Below, piece after piece: positions 18,126-28,137 of a stretch of DNA of 64,000 bases. Both the position numbers and the translations under genes were made by a program. The stretch covers positions 1 to 64,000 of the forward strand of contig JALHLQ010000010.1 in NCBI GenBank assembly GCA_022844485.1, written 5' to 3'. Each line of letters starts with the position of its first letter. Positions within the stretch are counted from its first letter, which is position 1. The notes beneath the pieces are model-generated. The model was not told where the DNA came from. It ran no database searches and was given only the letters and a program-made list of their open reading frames with translations. The DNA is from Xanthobacteraceae bacterium. GTDB taxonomy: Bacteria; Pseudomonadota; Alphaproteobacteria; Rhizobiales; Xanthobacteraceae.

Positions 18126-18848
18126 ATGGATCGGGTCGCGCTCGTCACCGGCGCCGCCAACGGCATCGGGCTTGAAACCGCCAAACGGCTCGCGCGCGAT
18201 GGCTGGAAACTGGCCGTCCTGGACCTGCCCGATGCGGGCCTGCCGGACAAGTTCAAGGATCTCGGCGATACGATTTGCATCACGGACGATGTGGCCGAGG
18301 ATCGGACGGCTCCGCGCGCCGTCGCGACGATCATGGCTCGCTTCGGACGGCTCGACGCGGTCGTCTCGAATGCCGGCATCATGGTGCGCAAGCCGATCGC
18401 GCAGCTCACGCTGGCGGAATGGCGGCGCGTCCTGGATGTGAACCTGACGGCGACTTACTTTTTGGCCCGTACCGCCGAACAGGCCTTGCGCGCGGCAAAG
18501 GGCGCGATGGTCACGATCGCTTCGACGCGCGCGCTCATGTCCGAAGCCGATACCGAGTCCTACTCCGCATCGAAAGGCGGGCTCGTGGCGCTGACTCACG
18601 CGCTGGCGGTGAGCCTCGCGCCGGACGTGCGCGTGAACTGCGTCAGCCCCGGATGGATCGCAACGGGCGATTACGCCGCCTTGCGGCCCGCCGATCACGC
18701 GCAGCATCCTGCCGGCCGCGTCGGCAAACCGGAAGACGTCGCCGAAATCGTGAGCTGGCTTGTCGACGGAAACCGCTCCGGTTTCGTGACCGGCGCCAAT
18801 ATCGTCGTCGATGGCGGGATGACGCGGAAGATGATCTACGCGGAATAG
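18126..18848 (+). CDS. SDR-family oxidoreductase
   Basis: A classical short-chain dehydrogenase of 240 residues. The cofactor motif TGAANGIG (8-15), the NAG motif (82-84) and the catalytic Ser133, Tyr146 and Lys150 (YSASK) are all present; SPGWIATGDY follows the active site. Substrate unknown. It starts 9 bp after sseA and is likely the last gene of the cysK-alaX-sseA unit. Its 3' end overlaps the convergent SnoaL-like gene by 13 bp. Confidence 0.9.
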   Translation: MDRVALVTGAANGIGLETAKRLARDGWKLAVLDLPDAGLPDKFKDLGDTICITDDVAEDRTAPRAVATIMARFGRLDAVVSNAGIMVRKPIAQLTLAEWRRVLDVNLTATYFLARTAEQALRAAKGAMVTIASTRALMSEADTESYSASKGGLVALTHALAVSLAPDVRVNCVSPGWIATGDYAALRPADHAQHPAGRVGKPEDVAEIVSWLVDGNRSGFVTGANIVVDGGMTRKMIYAE

Positions 18849-19318
18849 GCAGCCGCTTCCGGCGGTTCAATCGCTCCGATCTGAACGAGAAGGCCGAACA
18901 TGTCGTCGCACGTCCAAAGCTCGACGACACGGCCTTCGGCAAACCGGAACATGGTCATGCCGTGCAGAACATAGGGCAGTCCCGTCGGCGCAATCCCGAG
19001 AAATGCGCCGCGATGAATGCCCGTCATGGTCACGCGGCAGGCGAAAAGGTCGCCATCCATAGCCCCCTCGTGGATGGTGAGGGTCGGGCCGCGCTGTCCA
19101 TCCTCGCCGAGCGTCGCCCAGATGGTTTCGTAGAAAGCGGCTGCGGTGCTCTTGTCCATCGCTCCGGGACCGTAGCCGTGAACGCGGACCCGCTCGTCGT
19201 AGAAGGCGAGATACCCGGCGAGGTCGCCCTGGTTCCACCGCTTCACGGCCAGCGCGAGGCTGGCCGCATTGTCATGCACTGGATTACTGGCTGCCAAACG
19301 CAACGGAGACGCCAACAT
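18836..19318 (-). CDS. SnoaL-like / NTF2-fold protein
   Basis: A 160-residue protein of the SnoaL polyketide-cyclase-like (NTF2 fold) family, with the ester-cyclase pattern: an N-terminal helix ALAVKRWNQGDLAGYLAFYD, YGPGAMDKS, and the C-terminal strands GMTMFRFAEGRVVELWTCDD. Members include small-molecule isomerases and many uncharacterised proteins; no substrate can be given. ATG at 19318 is preceded by GGGGGAGAGG. The upstream open frame to 19498 is unlikely to be coding. Confidence 0.8.
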   Translation of the reverse strand: MLASPLRLAASNPVHDNAASLALAVKRWNQGDLAGYLAFYDERVRVHGYGPGAMDKSTAAAFYETIWATLGEDGQRGPTLTIHEGAMDGDLFACRVTMTGIHRGAFLGIAPTGLPYVLHGMTMFRFAEGRVVELWTCDDMFGLLVQIGAIEPPEAAAYSA

Positions 19319-19671
19319 GTCGAACCTCTCCCCCAAATCGCATGATACGGCGAAGTGGTTACCGGTTCGCCGACAAAAGCATGCGCAAAAGTTCCACCGG
19401 AACGCGGGGCCAGAGTTCCTTCCAAGTCGGGCGCGTCGGCGGCTGCATCCGGGCGGCGGCATGGCGCGACTGCGGCCATGGGACGGGCCTTCCGCCACAG
19501 GCGGCCCTATTTTTGCCTCGGAAAGAAAATGCCCTGTCTTTGCAATGGAATATCCAAACGGAGGTTGGGCGGCCTCGACTTCCGTCTCGTGTGCGACGAA
19601 CCCCGGCGTTGCAAAACTTCCCCGTTATCCACAGGGCGTGAGGCCGGTTGCAGTGCCGCACGGCAACACGA
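19319..19671. other. Intergenic region without a convincing gene
   Basis: 353 bp between the SnoaL-like gene and the 3' end of the aap operon. Several short frames overlap on both strands but none has conserved sequence or a good ribosome site. A single TTATCCACA (19625-19633) matches the DnaA-box consensus. No terminator hairpin with a T-run was seen downstream of aapP. Confidence 0.5.
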
Positions 19672-20466
19672 TCACCGCAGCACTTGACGCAGGAAAAGCT
19701 TCGTCCGGTCGTGCTGCGGATCGCTGAAAAACGCCTCGGGCGCGTTCACCTCGATGATCTGCCCCTCGTCCATGAAGACGACCTGGTCTGCGACCTGCCG
19801 GGCAAATCCCATCTCGTGGGTGACGACCAGCATCGTCATGCCGTCTTTGGCGAGCTCGATGATCGTGTCCAGCACCTCCTTCACCATCTCCGGGTCGAGC
19901 GAGGAGGTGGGTTCATCGAACAGCATGATGCGCGGGTTCATGCACAGCGCGCGGGCGATGGCGACACGCTGCTGCTGCCCGCCCGACAACTGGCCGGGAT
20001 ATTTTTTCGCCTGCTCGGGAATCTTGACCCGCTCGAGATAGTGCATGGCCAGCTCGTCCGCCTGGCGTTTCGGCATCCCGCGCACCCAGATCGGCGCCAG
20101 CGTGCAGTTCTCGAGCGCGGTCAAGTGCGGAAACAGGTTGAACTGCTGGAACACCATGCCGATTTCACGGCGCACCTCGTCGATGCGCTTGAGATCGTTC
20201 GTCAGCTCGATCCCGTCGACGATGATCTTGCCCTGCTGATGCTCTTCCAGCCGGTTGATGCAGCGAATGAGCGTCGACTTGCCGGATCCTGACGGCCCGC
20301 AGATGACGATTCGCTCCCCGCGGCGCACCTCCAGATTGATGTCGCGCAGCACATGGAAGGCGCCGAACCATTTGTGCACGCCGATCATCGCCACCGCGAC
20401 GTGATTGCCGGCGGCGCCCGCCGAGGGCCGCAGGTCGAAGGGGGACTTTGTCTCGATGTCTCGCAC
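19672..20466 (-). CDS. aapP: General L-amino acid ABC transporter ATP-binding protein
   Basis: Cytoplasmic ATPase of the polar amino acid uptake transporter. The 264-residue protein has Walker [10 protein letters not shown] (57-65), the Q-loop FQQF, the signature LSGGQQQR starting at 160, Walker B MLFDEP (181-186) and switch His217. GTG at 20466 is 8 bp after the aapM stop and has an AAGG ribosome site, which fits operon spacing better than an ATG at 20607 deep inside aapM. Last gene of aapJQMP. Confidence 0.92.
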   Translation of the reverse strand: MRDIETKSPFDLRPSAGAAGNHVAVAMIGVHKWFGAFHVLRDINLEVRRGERIVICGPSGSGKSTLIRCINRLEEHQQGKIIVDGIELTNDLKRIDEVRREIGMVFQQFNLFPHLTALENCTLAPIWVRGMPKRQADELAMHYLERVKIPEQAKKYPGQLSGGQQQRVAIARALCMNPRIMLFDEPTSSLDPEMVKEVLDTIIELAKDGMTMLVVTHEMGFARQVADQVVFMDEGQIIEVNAPEAFFSDPQHDRTKLFLRQVLR

Positions 20467-20474
20467 CGTTTGCC

Positions 20475-21635
20475 TTAGGGCCCGCGCGCCGCCGCGTTCA
20501 AACGCCGCTCGATGAACAGCGAATAGCGCGACATGCCGATACAGAACACGAAGTAGATCATTCCGGCAAAGGCAAACCCTGTGAAAACGGTCGTGGGCGT
20601 CGCCCAAGCCGGGTCGGCGAAGGACGCGCGCAGCTGGCCGAGGAGATCGAGGATGGACACGATGAGCACGAGTGTCGTGTCCTTGAACAGGCCGATGAAA
20701 TTATTGACGATGCCCGGGATGACGAGGCGCAGCGCCTGCGGCAGGACGACAAGCGCCATCGTTCGCCAGTAGCCCAATCCCAGCGCCTGCGCTGCTTCGT
20801 ATTGCCCTTTCGGGATCGCTTGCAGGCCGCCGCGCACGACCTCCGCCATGTAGGCGGCGGCGAAGAGCGCAACCCCGATGAGCACGCGCAGAAGTGCATC
20901 CACGCTCCAGTGGCTGGGCAGAAACAGAGGCAGCATGTAAGTGGCGAAGAACAGCACGGTGATCAGCGGCACCCCCCGCCAGAACTCGATGAAAATCACG
21001 CAAAGCATGCGGATGATGGGCAGGGGCGAGCGCCGTCCCAACGCCAGTAGGACCCCGAGCGGAAGCGAGGCGACAATCCCGGTCACGGCGACGACGAGCG
21101 TGATCAAAAGCCCGCCCCAGGATCGGGTCTCGACTTCGCGCAGCCCGAATGCTCCTCCCGTGAGCAGGATGAACGCCACGATCGGATACACGCCGAAGAA
21201 GAGGATGGCATTGGCGCGCTTGTAGGGCGCGCTCGGGATCAGCAAAGGAGTCAGCAACAGGAGCGCCAGCACGAAGGCAAGATCGACACGCCAATGCTCC
21301 CCCCAAGGATAGAAGCCGTAGATGAATTGCGGCAGCTTCGCGCGAATGAAGGGCCAGCATGCGCCGACCTCGCGTCCCAAGCGTTCCGCCAGGCAGTCCT
21401 CGCGGCCCGAACCGATCCAAACAGCGTCCCAGATCAGGAATTTGAAAAGGGGCGGAACGGCCAGCCAGAGCAGCAGGACTATTATAATAGTAAGGCCTGC
21501 GTTGAAGGCGCCGTTGAACAGGCGTTGTCGGACCCGCGCCAGCAGGCCAAGCCGCGCCGACGGCGGGGGAGCCGGCGGGATCGTGCGGGTGCGGACGAAA
21601 CGGGCGTCACCGCCCCTGACAACGGCTCCGCTCAT
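20475..21635 (-). CDS. aapM: General L-amino acid ABC transporter permease AapM
   Basis: Inner-membrane permease of 386 residues in the His/Glu/Gln/Arg/opine family, with several helices and the C-terminal EAA-type loop ([22 protein letters not shown]). The long periplasmic-side insertion between the first helices is typical of AapM. Its ATG overlaps the aapQ stop as ATGA, which sets the start even though the frame is open much further upstream within aapQ. Confidence 0.92.
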   Translation of the reverse strand: MSGAVVRGGDARFVRTRTIPPAPPPSARLGLLARVRQRLFNGAFNAGLTIIIVLLLWLAVPPLFKFLIWDAVWIGSGREDCLAERLGREVGACWPFIRAKLPQFIYGFYPWGEHWRVDLAFVLALLLLTPLLIPSAPYKRANAILFFGVYPIVAFILLTGGAFGLREVETRSWGGLLITLVVAVTGIVASLPLGVLLALGRRSPLPIIRMLCVIFIEFWRGVPLITVLFFATYMLPLFLPSHWSVDALLRVLIGVALFAAAYMAEVVRGGLQAIPKGQYEAAQALGLGYWRTMALVVLPQALRLVIPGIVNNFIGLFKDTTLVLIVSILDLLGQLRASFADPAWATPTTVFTGFAFAGMIYFVFCIGMSRYSLFIERRLNAAARGP

Positions 21636-22930
21636 CGTTCGATCAACGCGATACGCGCGTTGTACCAGTTCATGAAGGCGCTCGTGAGCAGCGAGATCAC
21701 GAGATAGACCGCCATGGTGATGGCGATGATCTCGATCGCCTGACCGGTCTGATTGAGCGTGGTGCCGGCGAACACGGCGACAAGATCCGGGTAGCCCACG
21801 GCCACGGCCAGCGAGGAGTTCTTGGTCAGGTTCAAATACTGACTCGTCAGCGGCGGAACGATGAGCCGCATCGCTTGCGGAACGATGACGAGCCGCAGCG
21901 CAAGCCCCCGGCGCAATCCGAGCGAATAGGCCGCCTCGGTCTGTCCGCGCGAGACGGCCAGGATGCCGGCGCGCACGATTTCCGCGATGAACGCCGCCGT
22001 ATAGGTCGAGAGCGCGAAGAGCAGCGCCGCGAATTCCGGCAGCACGCGCATCCCGCCGATGAAATTGAATCCGCGCAGCTGCGGGTGCTCGACGCCGATC
22101 GGCAATCCGGTCGAAAAGAGCGCGAGAGCCGGCAAGCCCAGGACCAGGCCGAGCGACATCCACCCGACCGGAAGCGTGCGGCCGGTCGCGGCATGGCGTC
22201 GTTTGGACCAGAAGCGGAGCGCAAGACTGAGTACGACCGCAGTGAGGAGAGCCGCGAACACAAGGCCTGTCCCCTCGCCCGCGATCGGCCGCGGGAGAAT
22301 GATGCCGCGATTGTTGAGGAAGATATCCGGCGGCCCCACCCAGGCTGCGAGATCGCGAAGGGAGGCGCCAAGCGCGGCCGGAAACCCGTGCTGCGCCGCC
22401 CAATCGAACCAGCCGGCCAATCCGACGAGCACGGGCTGCAGACCGATGCCAATGCTTTGGCGGGGCGGCGGCAACGTGCCGAGAACGGCGAGGTACCAGA
22501 AAAGAATCTGGAACAGGAGCGGCAGATTGCGGACGATCTCGACATAGGCGCCTGCGACGCGCGCGACCAGCCAGTTCGAGGACAGGCGCGCGATCCCGAT
22601 CAGGAATCCGAGCAGCGTGGCGAAGACGATGCCGAGCCCCGAGACGAGAAGCGTGTTGAGCAGACCGACGAGAAACGCGCGCGCGTAGGTAGCGGATTCG
22701 TCATAGGCGATCAGCGTCTGGCCGATCGCGAAGCCGGCGGCGTTGTCGAGAAAACCAAGGCCCGTCGCGACCCGCTGGGCACGAAGATTGTCGCGGGCAT
22801 TGTCGATGAGTTCGTAGGCGAGCCACAGGACGGCCAGCAGCACAAGCGCCTGGTACAGCGCGCTCCGCACCGCCGCATTGTTGACGAAGGAAACGGGCGG
22901 CGCCGCGGCCGGGTCTCGCGGCTTCGCCAT
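21632..22930 (-). CDS. aapQ: General L-amino acid ABC transporter permease AapQ
   Basis: Second inner-membrane permease, 432 residues, slightly longer than the usual 380-400. N-terminal hydrophobic segment VLLAVLWLAYELIDNA, the motif VEIVRNLPLLFQIL typical of this permease family and the EAA loop TEAAYSLGLRRGLALR are present. The extra length lies in the large loop around residues 150-260. It starts 4 bp after the aapJ stop and is translationally coupled to aapM. Confidence 0.92.
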   Translation of the reverse strand: MAKPRDPAAAPPVSFVNNAAVRSALYQALVLLAVLWLAYELIDNARDNLRAQRVATGLGFLDNAAGFAIGQTLIAYDESATYARAFLVGLLNTLLVSGLGIVFATLLGFLIGIARLSSNWLVARVAGAYVEIVRNLPLLFQILFWYLAVLGTLPPPRQSIGIGLQPVLVGLAGWFDWAAQHGFPAALGASLRDLAAWVGPPDIFLNNRGIILPRPIAGEGTGLVFAALLTAVVLSLALRFWSKRRHAATGRTLPVGWMSLGLVLGLPALALFSTGLPIGVEHPQLRGFNFIGGMRVLPEFAALLFALSTYTAAFIAEIVRAGILAVSRGQTEAAYSLGLRRGLALRLVIVPQAMRLIVPPLTSQYLNLTKNSSLAVAVGYPDLVAVFAGTTLNQTGQAIEIIAITMAVYLVISLLTSAFMNWYNARIALIER

Positions 22931-22934
22931 CAGA

Positions 22935-23960
22935 TCATCGGATGGGCGGCGCGTATTGCAGCCCGCCCTTGTTCCAGAGCGCGTTCAGCCCGCGCGCGAT
23001 CCCGAGCTTGGACCCGCTGCCGACATTGCGTTCGAACGACTCGCCGTAGTTGCCGACATGCTTGAGGATGCGCACGACCCAGTCCTTGGTCAGCCCAAGC
23101 TGCTCGCCGAAATTGCCGTCGGTTCCGACCAGCCGGCGCACTTCCGGTTTCTCCGACCGCAACGCGTCGTCGACGTTCTTCGAAGTGACGCCGAGCTCTT
23201 CCGCATTGACCATCGCGTAGTGCGTCCATTTGACGACGTCGAACCATTGGTCGTCGCCATGCCGGACGACCGGCCCGAGCGGCTCTTTGGAAATGATCTC
23301 CGGCAGGATGACGTGATCGTTCGCGTTCGTCAGCTTCAGCTTCTCGGCATAGAGCCCGCTGGTGTCCGTCGTAAAGACGTCGCAGCGCCCGGCGTCGTAG
23401 GCCTTCACCGCTTCGTCCGCCGTCGCAAAGGTGATCAGCTCGTACTTCATCCGGTTCGCGCGGAAGAAGTCCGCCACGTTAAGCTCGGTCGTCGTCCCGC
23501 TCTGCGTGCAAACCGATGCGCCGTTCAGTTCCAGCGCCGAGTTCACCTTCAGCGCCTTGCGGACGATGAAGCCCTGGCCGTCATAGTAGTTGATCGCGGA
23601 GAAGTTCAGGCCAAGCTGCGTGTCACGCGACAGCGTCCAGGTGGAGTTTCGTGACAGCACGTCGATTTCGCCGGACTGCAGCGCCGTGAAGCGGTCCTTG
23701 GCGGAGAGCGGCGAGAACCTGATCTTGGTCGGGTCGTTGAATACGGCCGCCGCGATCGCCCGGCAGTAATCGACGTCGAGCCCGGTCCAGTTTCCGCGGT
23801 CATCGGGATTGGAAAAGCCGGGCAGGCCCTGGCTGACGCCGCACGCCAAAAAGCCGCGCTGCTTCACCGTGTTCAGCGTCTGCGCCGAGGCGGTCGTGAC
23901 CAGACCCCCCGCGGCAAGCGCCAAGAACGCCACGAAACATCGCGCCACGAAAGATCTCAT
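22935..23960 (-). CDS. aapJ: General L-amino acid ABC transporter substrate-binding protein
   Basis: Periplasmic binding protein of 341 residues; the signal peptide ends at ASA-QTLN (residue 26). The start TLNTVKQRGFLACGVSQGLPGFS and the motif GLDVDYCRAIAAAVF define the AapJ/BztA family, which delivers a broad set of L-amino acids to AapQMP. ATG at 23960 has a GGAAGGA ribosome site. First gene of the operon and divergent from metC, so the 175-bp gap must hold promoters for both. Confidence 0.93.
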   Translation of the reverse strand: MRSFVARCFVAFLALAAGGLVTTASAQTLNTVKQRGFLACGVSQGLPGFSNPDDRGNWTGLDVDYCRAIAAAVFNDPTKIRFSPLSAKDRFTALQSGEIDVLSRNSTWTLSRDTQLGLNFSAINYYDGQGFIVRKALKVNSALELNGASVCTQSGTTTELNVADFFRANRMKYELITFATADEAVKAYDAGRCDVFTTDTSGLYAEKLKLTNANDHVILPEIISKEPLGPVVRHGDDQWFDVVKWTHYAMVNAEELGVTSKNVDDALRSEKPEVRRLVGTDGNFGEQLGLTKDWVVRILKHVGNYGESFERNVGSGSKLGIARGLNALWNKGGLQYAPPIR

Positions 23961-24135
23961 TGTGCATTCCTTCCGCTTTTCTTGTTCGGGGGTGGGCGGC
24001 CGGTTGCCAGTCCGGCTCGGATCGGTTCAATGCGTTGCGGGCATCTGAAAACGATCCTGCCGACCGGTCAAGGGTTGACCTGGAGGGCGGCAGGGGCGGT
24101 AAATGCGCGCGCCCCTTCCCATCGAGCCTTGGTGC

Positions 24136-25350
24136 ATGAGCAAGTCTCCCCCTTTTCCCACCGTTTCCGCTGCAAACGAGCTCCGCACCGATACCAGACT
24201 TGTGCTCGGCGGCAGGGATCCTTTCGCCCATCACGGGTTCGTCAACCCGCCCGTCTATCACGGGTCGACGGTGCTCTACGGCAACGCCCGCGACCTGATC
24301 GATCACCGCGGGCGCTACCAGTATGGCCGGCGCGGCACGCCGACCTCGGAGGCGCTGGAGGCGGCCATCCACGACCTCGAAGGACCCGCTTGCGCCGGGG
24401 TCGCCCTCTGCCCCTCCGGCTTGTCGGCCGTCGCGACCGCGCTGTTGGCGCTCGTTCGGGCGGGCGACCACATCCTGGTCAGCGACAGCGTGTACCGGCC
24501 GACGCGCATCGCCTGCGACACGGTCCTCGCTCGGCTCGGTGTCGAGACCACCTACTACGACCCCCTGATGGGGGCGGATGTCGCAGGCCTGTTCAAGCCG
24601 GACACCAAACTGGTCTTCGTCGAGGCCCCCGGCTCGCAGTCCTTCGAGATGCAGAACATCCCGGCCATCGCTGAAGCGGCCCATCGCGTCGGCGCGGCGG
24701 TCGTGATGGACAATACCTGGGCCACGCCCCTCTTTTTCCCCGCGTTCGAAAAAGGCGTCGATGTTTCGGTGCAGGCCGGTACGAAATACATTGCCGGCCA
24801 TTCGGACCTGATGCTTGGGACCATTTCCGCCAACAAGACCTATTGGACGCAGATCAAGGATACGGTCGCCGCGACCGGCCTCTGCGTCGGTCCGGACGAC
24901 ATCTATCTCGCGCTGCGCGGCTTGCGGACCTTGAGCGTTCGCCTCGATCGGCATCAGAAATCGGCGCTCGAGGTCGCACGGTGGCTCAAGGGTCGGCCCG
25001 AGGTGCTGCGGGTCATGCATCCCGCGCTCGAGGACGATCCCGGGCACGCCCTCTGGAAGCGCGACTTTCTCGGCGCCTCCGGACTTTTCAGCGTGGTGCT
25101 GAAGCCGGTGCCTGAAAACGCGGTGCACGCGATGCTCGACGGGCTCAAGCTGTTCGGAATGGGCTTTTCGTGGGGCGGCTACGAAAGCCTCGTGATCCCG
25201 TTCGATTGCGCCGGCTATCGCACCGCGACCCAATGGACCCCGGGCGGACCGGCGCTCCGCTTCCACATCGGATTGGAGGATGTGCGCGACCTGGTCGCCG
25301 ATCTTGACGCCGGGTTCAAACGGCTGCATGCGGCCGTCAACGCCGCTTGA
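24136..25350 (+). CDS. metC: Cystathionine beta-lyase
   Basis: PLP enzyme of 404 residues cleaving cystathionine to homocysteine in methionine synthesis. The PLP lysine is about residue 217 in GTKYIAGHSD; the N-terminal pattern VNPPVYHGSTVLY and the tyrosine in YQYGRRGTPT fit the MetC branch of Cys/Met-metabolism enzymes. ATG at 24136 gives a family-like N-terminus; ATG at 24103 has a better purine-rich site and remains possible. It diverges from aapJ; the pairing of metC with aap is seen in other Rhizobiales (recalled, not checked). Confidence 0.9.
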   Translation: MSKSPPFPTVSAANELRTDTRLVLGGRDPFAHHGFVNPPVYHGSTVLYGNARDLIDHRGRYQYGRRGTPTSEALEAAIHDLEGPACAGVALCPSGLSAVATALLALVRAGDHILVSDSVYRPTRIACDTVLARLGVETTYYDPLMGADVAGLFKPDTKLVFVEAPGSQSFEMQNIPAIAEAAHRVGAAVVMDNTWATPLFFPAFEKGVDVSVQAGTKYIAGHSDLMLGTISANKTYWTQIKDTVAATGLCVGPDDIYLALRGLRTLSVRLDRHQKSALEVARWLKGRPEVLRVMHPALEDDPGHALWKRDFLGASGLFSVVLKPVPENAVHAMLDGLKLFGMGFSWGGYESLVIPFDCAGYRTATQWTPGGPALRFHIGLEDVRDLVADLDAGFKRLHAAVNAA

Positions 25351-25374
25351 TCGAAGCGAAGCCCAAGGTCGGGA

Positions 25375-27087
25375 TCAATTCGACGCGGGCTCAGGGAGCG
25401 AGCGATACACGGAGATCAGGAGCGGGCGCAGGTTCGGCCGCACCGCTTCGATTTGCGTCACCAGAACGTATCGCGCCCCGGTCGCATCGGCCCGCTGGAC
25501 GAAGTGCCGCTCCTGTCTCGCTTCCACAAATGCGAAACGGCATTCCCCGCCGCGGAGGAAATCGGCGGCGCCTGACCCGTCCGTCATGACGGCGTCGGTC
25601 CCGAGGAGAAATGCAAGACTCGGCTCGTGATAGCCGGCGGAGGCGACACGCGGGTTGGCGCAGGGCGCCGCGCTGATCGTGCGCGCAAGCGCCGCGGCGG
25701 GAAATGCCGGGCGCATCAACGGGACGATTGCCCCGAGCACGGCGATGATCACGAGCTGCGACGCGACGGTCGCGCGCAGGAGCGACGTTTCCGCTCCATC
25801 CGACTTGTAGAGTTGCCAGGCCCGCAAGCCGAAGATCATCGCGGCGGCCGCAAACGGCCAGGCGATGAGCCCGAGATGACCGCGCAGCGCGATCAAGAGC
25901 ACGATGCCGGTCGCCGGAAGCACAAAAGGAACGAGCGCCCACAGCGCGGTGACCCGTTGACGCAACGGACCGTCCGAGAGCGCATGCCGCTCCAGCGTCC
26001 GCGCAATCAGGATCGCGATCGCCGGATAGAGCGGCAGCACCTGCTGCGGCGTCTTGGCGAGCACGAGCTCGAAGACAATCCACGCCGGCAAAACCCATGC
26101 GAGCAGGATTTCTGTGCCGGCTTCATGCCGCTCCTCCCAGACCGTTCGCACCGACAGGACCGCGAGCGGCGCCGCGGGCCAGAATGCCAGCCAGAACACG
26201 GCCAGGTGGAAACCGGGTGGCGTGCGCCAGCTGTCCGCGCCGGTCAGCGCGGTCCAGGCGGCGCGAAACGGCTCGCTCAGGATTGCGGCGCCGTCCCGCG
26301 CGATCAGGAGCGCCGCCCATGGTGTCAAGACGATCAAGAGCGCGGCTGCGCCGATCGCCGGGTGCAAGCGGGAGATCCAGTTCGCCTGCTGCCCGCGAAC
26401 AAGCAGCGCCAGCACGGGAAGACCGACAATCAGCAACGCGATGAGCCCGTTCACGAACAGGCCGAATGCAAGCGAAGCCCAGAACACAAGCGCGACCAGG
26501 GCCCCGCGCGGCTCGGTCTCGTCGGCAAGGTAGGCCCGCACCAAGGCCCCCAGCGCTGCGACCATGCTCATGAGAAACATGGCGTCTGCGGTGGCAAGCC
26601 GCGCCTGGACCGCCGCGAGCAGCGAGCAGCCGAGCATCAGCGCCGCCAGATAGGCCGCGCGTCGCCCGACAAGGGCGAGCGCCGCCCAATAGGTGAGCAG
26701 CACCGCACCGGTCACCCCGATCAGCGATGGAATGCGATAGAGCGCAACACGCGTCCGCGCGTCCGGCACGCCGGCCGCCTCGGCGAGACGCACCACCGCG
26801 GCCTGCAGCACATGGATGCCCGCGCCAAGCCGGTAATCGACCTCGTTCTGATAGCGGACGCCGAGATAATCGCCGCTCTCGATCATCTGCTTCGTGGCTT
26901 GCGCGATGCGCGCCTCGGTGCGGTCGATCGGCGGCGTGTTGATCGCGCCGGGCGTAAAGGTCACGAGGCAAGCGAGAATCAGGAAAAAGACGGCGCGCGC
27001 ATGCGAGCGCGTGACGATGTCGAGCACGGCATTGAGCCCGTTGACCGGCCATGTGAGCCGCGGTTCGTCATCGCGCGTAAACGTCAT
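25375..27087 (-). CDS. ArnT-like glycosyltransferase family 39 membrane protein
   Basis: A 570-residue polytopic membrane protein with about 11-12 hydrophobic segments. The first periplasmic loop carries INTPPIDRTEARIAQATKQM, containing the acidic DRTE motif typical of GT39/GT83 (ArnT, PMT-type) enzymes, which transfer sugars from polyprenyl phosphates to lipid A or other cell-surface acceptors. ATG at 27087 has an AGGA site; an ATG at 27117 does not. Donor and acceptor are unknown. REP repeats begin 55 bp upstream of its start, so its promoter may lie within or next to them. Confidence 0.85.
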   Translation of the reverse strand: MTFTRDDEPRLTWPVNGLNAVLDIVTRSHARAVFFLILACLVTFTPGAINTPPIDRTEARIAQATKQMIESGDYLGVRYQNEVDYRLGAGIHVLQAAVVRLAEAAGVPDARTRVALYRIPSLIGVTGAVLLTYWAALALVGRRAAYLAALMLGCSLLAAVQARLATADAMFLMSMVAALGALVRAYLADETEPRGALVALVFWASLAFGLFVNGLIALLIVGLPVLALLVRGQQANWISRLHPAIGAAALLIVLTPWAALLIARDGAAILSEPFRAAWTALTGADSWRTPPGFHLAVFWLAFWPAAPLAVLSVRTVWEERHEAGTEILLAWVLPAWIVFELVLAKTPQQVLPLYPAIAILIARTLERHALSDGPLRQRVTALWALVPFVLPATGIVLLIALRGHLGLIAWPFAAAAMIFGLRAWQLYKSDGAETSLLRATVASQLVIIAVLGAIVPLMRPAFPAAALARTISAAPCANPRVASAGYHEPSLAFLLGTDAVMTDGSGAADFLRGGECRFAFVEARQERHFVQRADATGARYVLVTQIEAVRPNLRPLLISVYRSLPEPASN

Positions 27088-27141
27088 GTCCGGTCCTGCC
27101 GACGGAGGCCGGACCATAGAGAAAAGCGCGTCGTCCCGAAA

Positions 27142-27586
27142 GTAGCCCGGATGGAGCGCAGCGAAACCCGGGAGGCGCATCCCAGCAAAACCCGGATTTC
27201 GCTTCGCTCAATCCAGGCTACGATCCATGATCAAGATGCGCATCTGTAGCCCGGGTTGAGCGCAGCGAAACCCGGGAGGCGCATCCCAGCAAAACCCGGA
27301 TTTCGCTTCGCTCAATCCAGGCTACGATCCATGATCAAGATGCGCATCTGTAGCCCCGGTTGAGCGCAGCGAAACCCGGGGGATACACTCACCAAAACCC
27401 GGATTTCGCTTCGCTCAATCCGGGCTACGGTCCCGTGATCAAATGCGCATCTGTAGCCCGGGTTGAGCGCAGCGAAACCCGGGGGATACACTCACCAAAA
27501 CCCGGATTTCGCTTCGCTCAATCCGGGCTACGATCCCGTGATCAAATGCGCATCTGTAGCCCGGGTTGAGCGCAGCGAAACCGGGG
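27142..27586. repeat. REP array, 104-bp period, left of the RAYT gene
   Basis: Four full units start at 27142, 27246, 27350 and 27453, followed by a half unit at 27556-27586. Each full unit is about 79-80 bp: a REP (GTAGCCCGGGTTGAGCGCAG..), a short middle, and an inverted mate ending ..CAATCCGGGCTAC. Spacers of about 24 bp carry GATC and the phrase ATGCGCATCT. Units 1-2 and 3-4 differ in their middles (GAGGCGCATCCCAGC versus GGGATACACTCACC), suggesting two rounds of duplication. The inverted mates can form long hairpins in either transcript. Confidence 0.92.
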
Positions 27587-27588
27587 AG

Positions 27589-28125
27589 TCACGCGCGGCG
27601 CTCTCCAAAATCCCCTATCCCGTCGCCGACGTCGCCGCCCCAATCTTCAGGGAGCGCGTTGTGTCGTACATGGGCGTGAAAAGACGAGTAGGGCCAGTCA
27701 CGAATTCTGGTGACCAATCCGTGCTTCACCGGGTTGAAATGGATGTAATCGACGTGGCGCGAGAAATCCTCGTCGTCGCGAATCGTGTGCTCCCAATACC
27801 GGCGCTGCCACAGGGCGCGTTCGCCATCTGAACGGCTGCCGATCGGCGTGCCGGACGCGACCACAGCCCTGGTGAACCGGCTCTTGATCAACCGCCATCG
27901 CTTCGGAAAGTTGGCGTCTCCATCGGGCAGGGTCATCACGACATGCAGATGCTCCGGCAGCACGACGATGGCGTCGATCGTGAATGGATGGTCTTGTCGC
28001 GTGGAGCGAAACGCCGCTCGCAGCCCGTTGATGTGATCGGTCAAGAGCCGCGAGCGGCGATCCGCCAGCGTGAGGGTGAAGAAATAGGTGCCGCCTTGAA
28101 TGAAATTTCGTCGGTAGCGAACCAT
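27589..28125 (-). CDS. REP-associated tyrosine transposase (RAYT, Y1/TnpA_REP family)
   Basis: A 178-residue HUH-type single-strand nuclease related to IS200/IS605 TnpA. The HUH motif is His59-Leu-His61 (LPEHLHVVM); the catalytic tyrosine is probably Tyr127 in HVDYIHFNPVKHGLV, and WQRRYWEHTIRDDEDF is a hallmark of this family. RAYTs cut and rejoin REP sequences and are thought to spread them. The gene lies exactly between two inverted REP halves (27556-27586 and 28138-28169), so it replaces the middle of a repeat unit; its stop codon is 2 bp from the left half. Confidence 0.93.
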   Translation of the reverse strand: MVRYRRNFIQGGTYFFTLTLADRRSRLLTDHINGLRAAFRSTRQDHPFTIDAIVVLPEHLHVVMTLPDGDANFPKRWRLIKSRFTRAVVASGTPIGSRSDGERALWQRRYWEHTIRDDEDFSRHVDYIHFNPVKHGLVTRIRDWPYSSFHAHVRHNALPEDWGGDVGDGIGDFGERRA

Positions 28126-28137
28126 ACGGCAAGGATA

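Noticed and set aside
19625..19633. Perfect DnaA box TTATCCACA, possible replication origin
   Set aside because: It is a single box with no AT-rich unwinding element, no box cluster and no dnaA or parAB genes nearby. Single boxes occur by chance.
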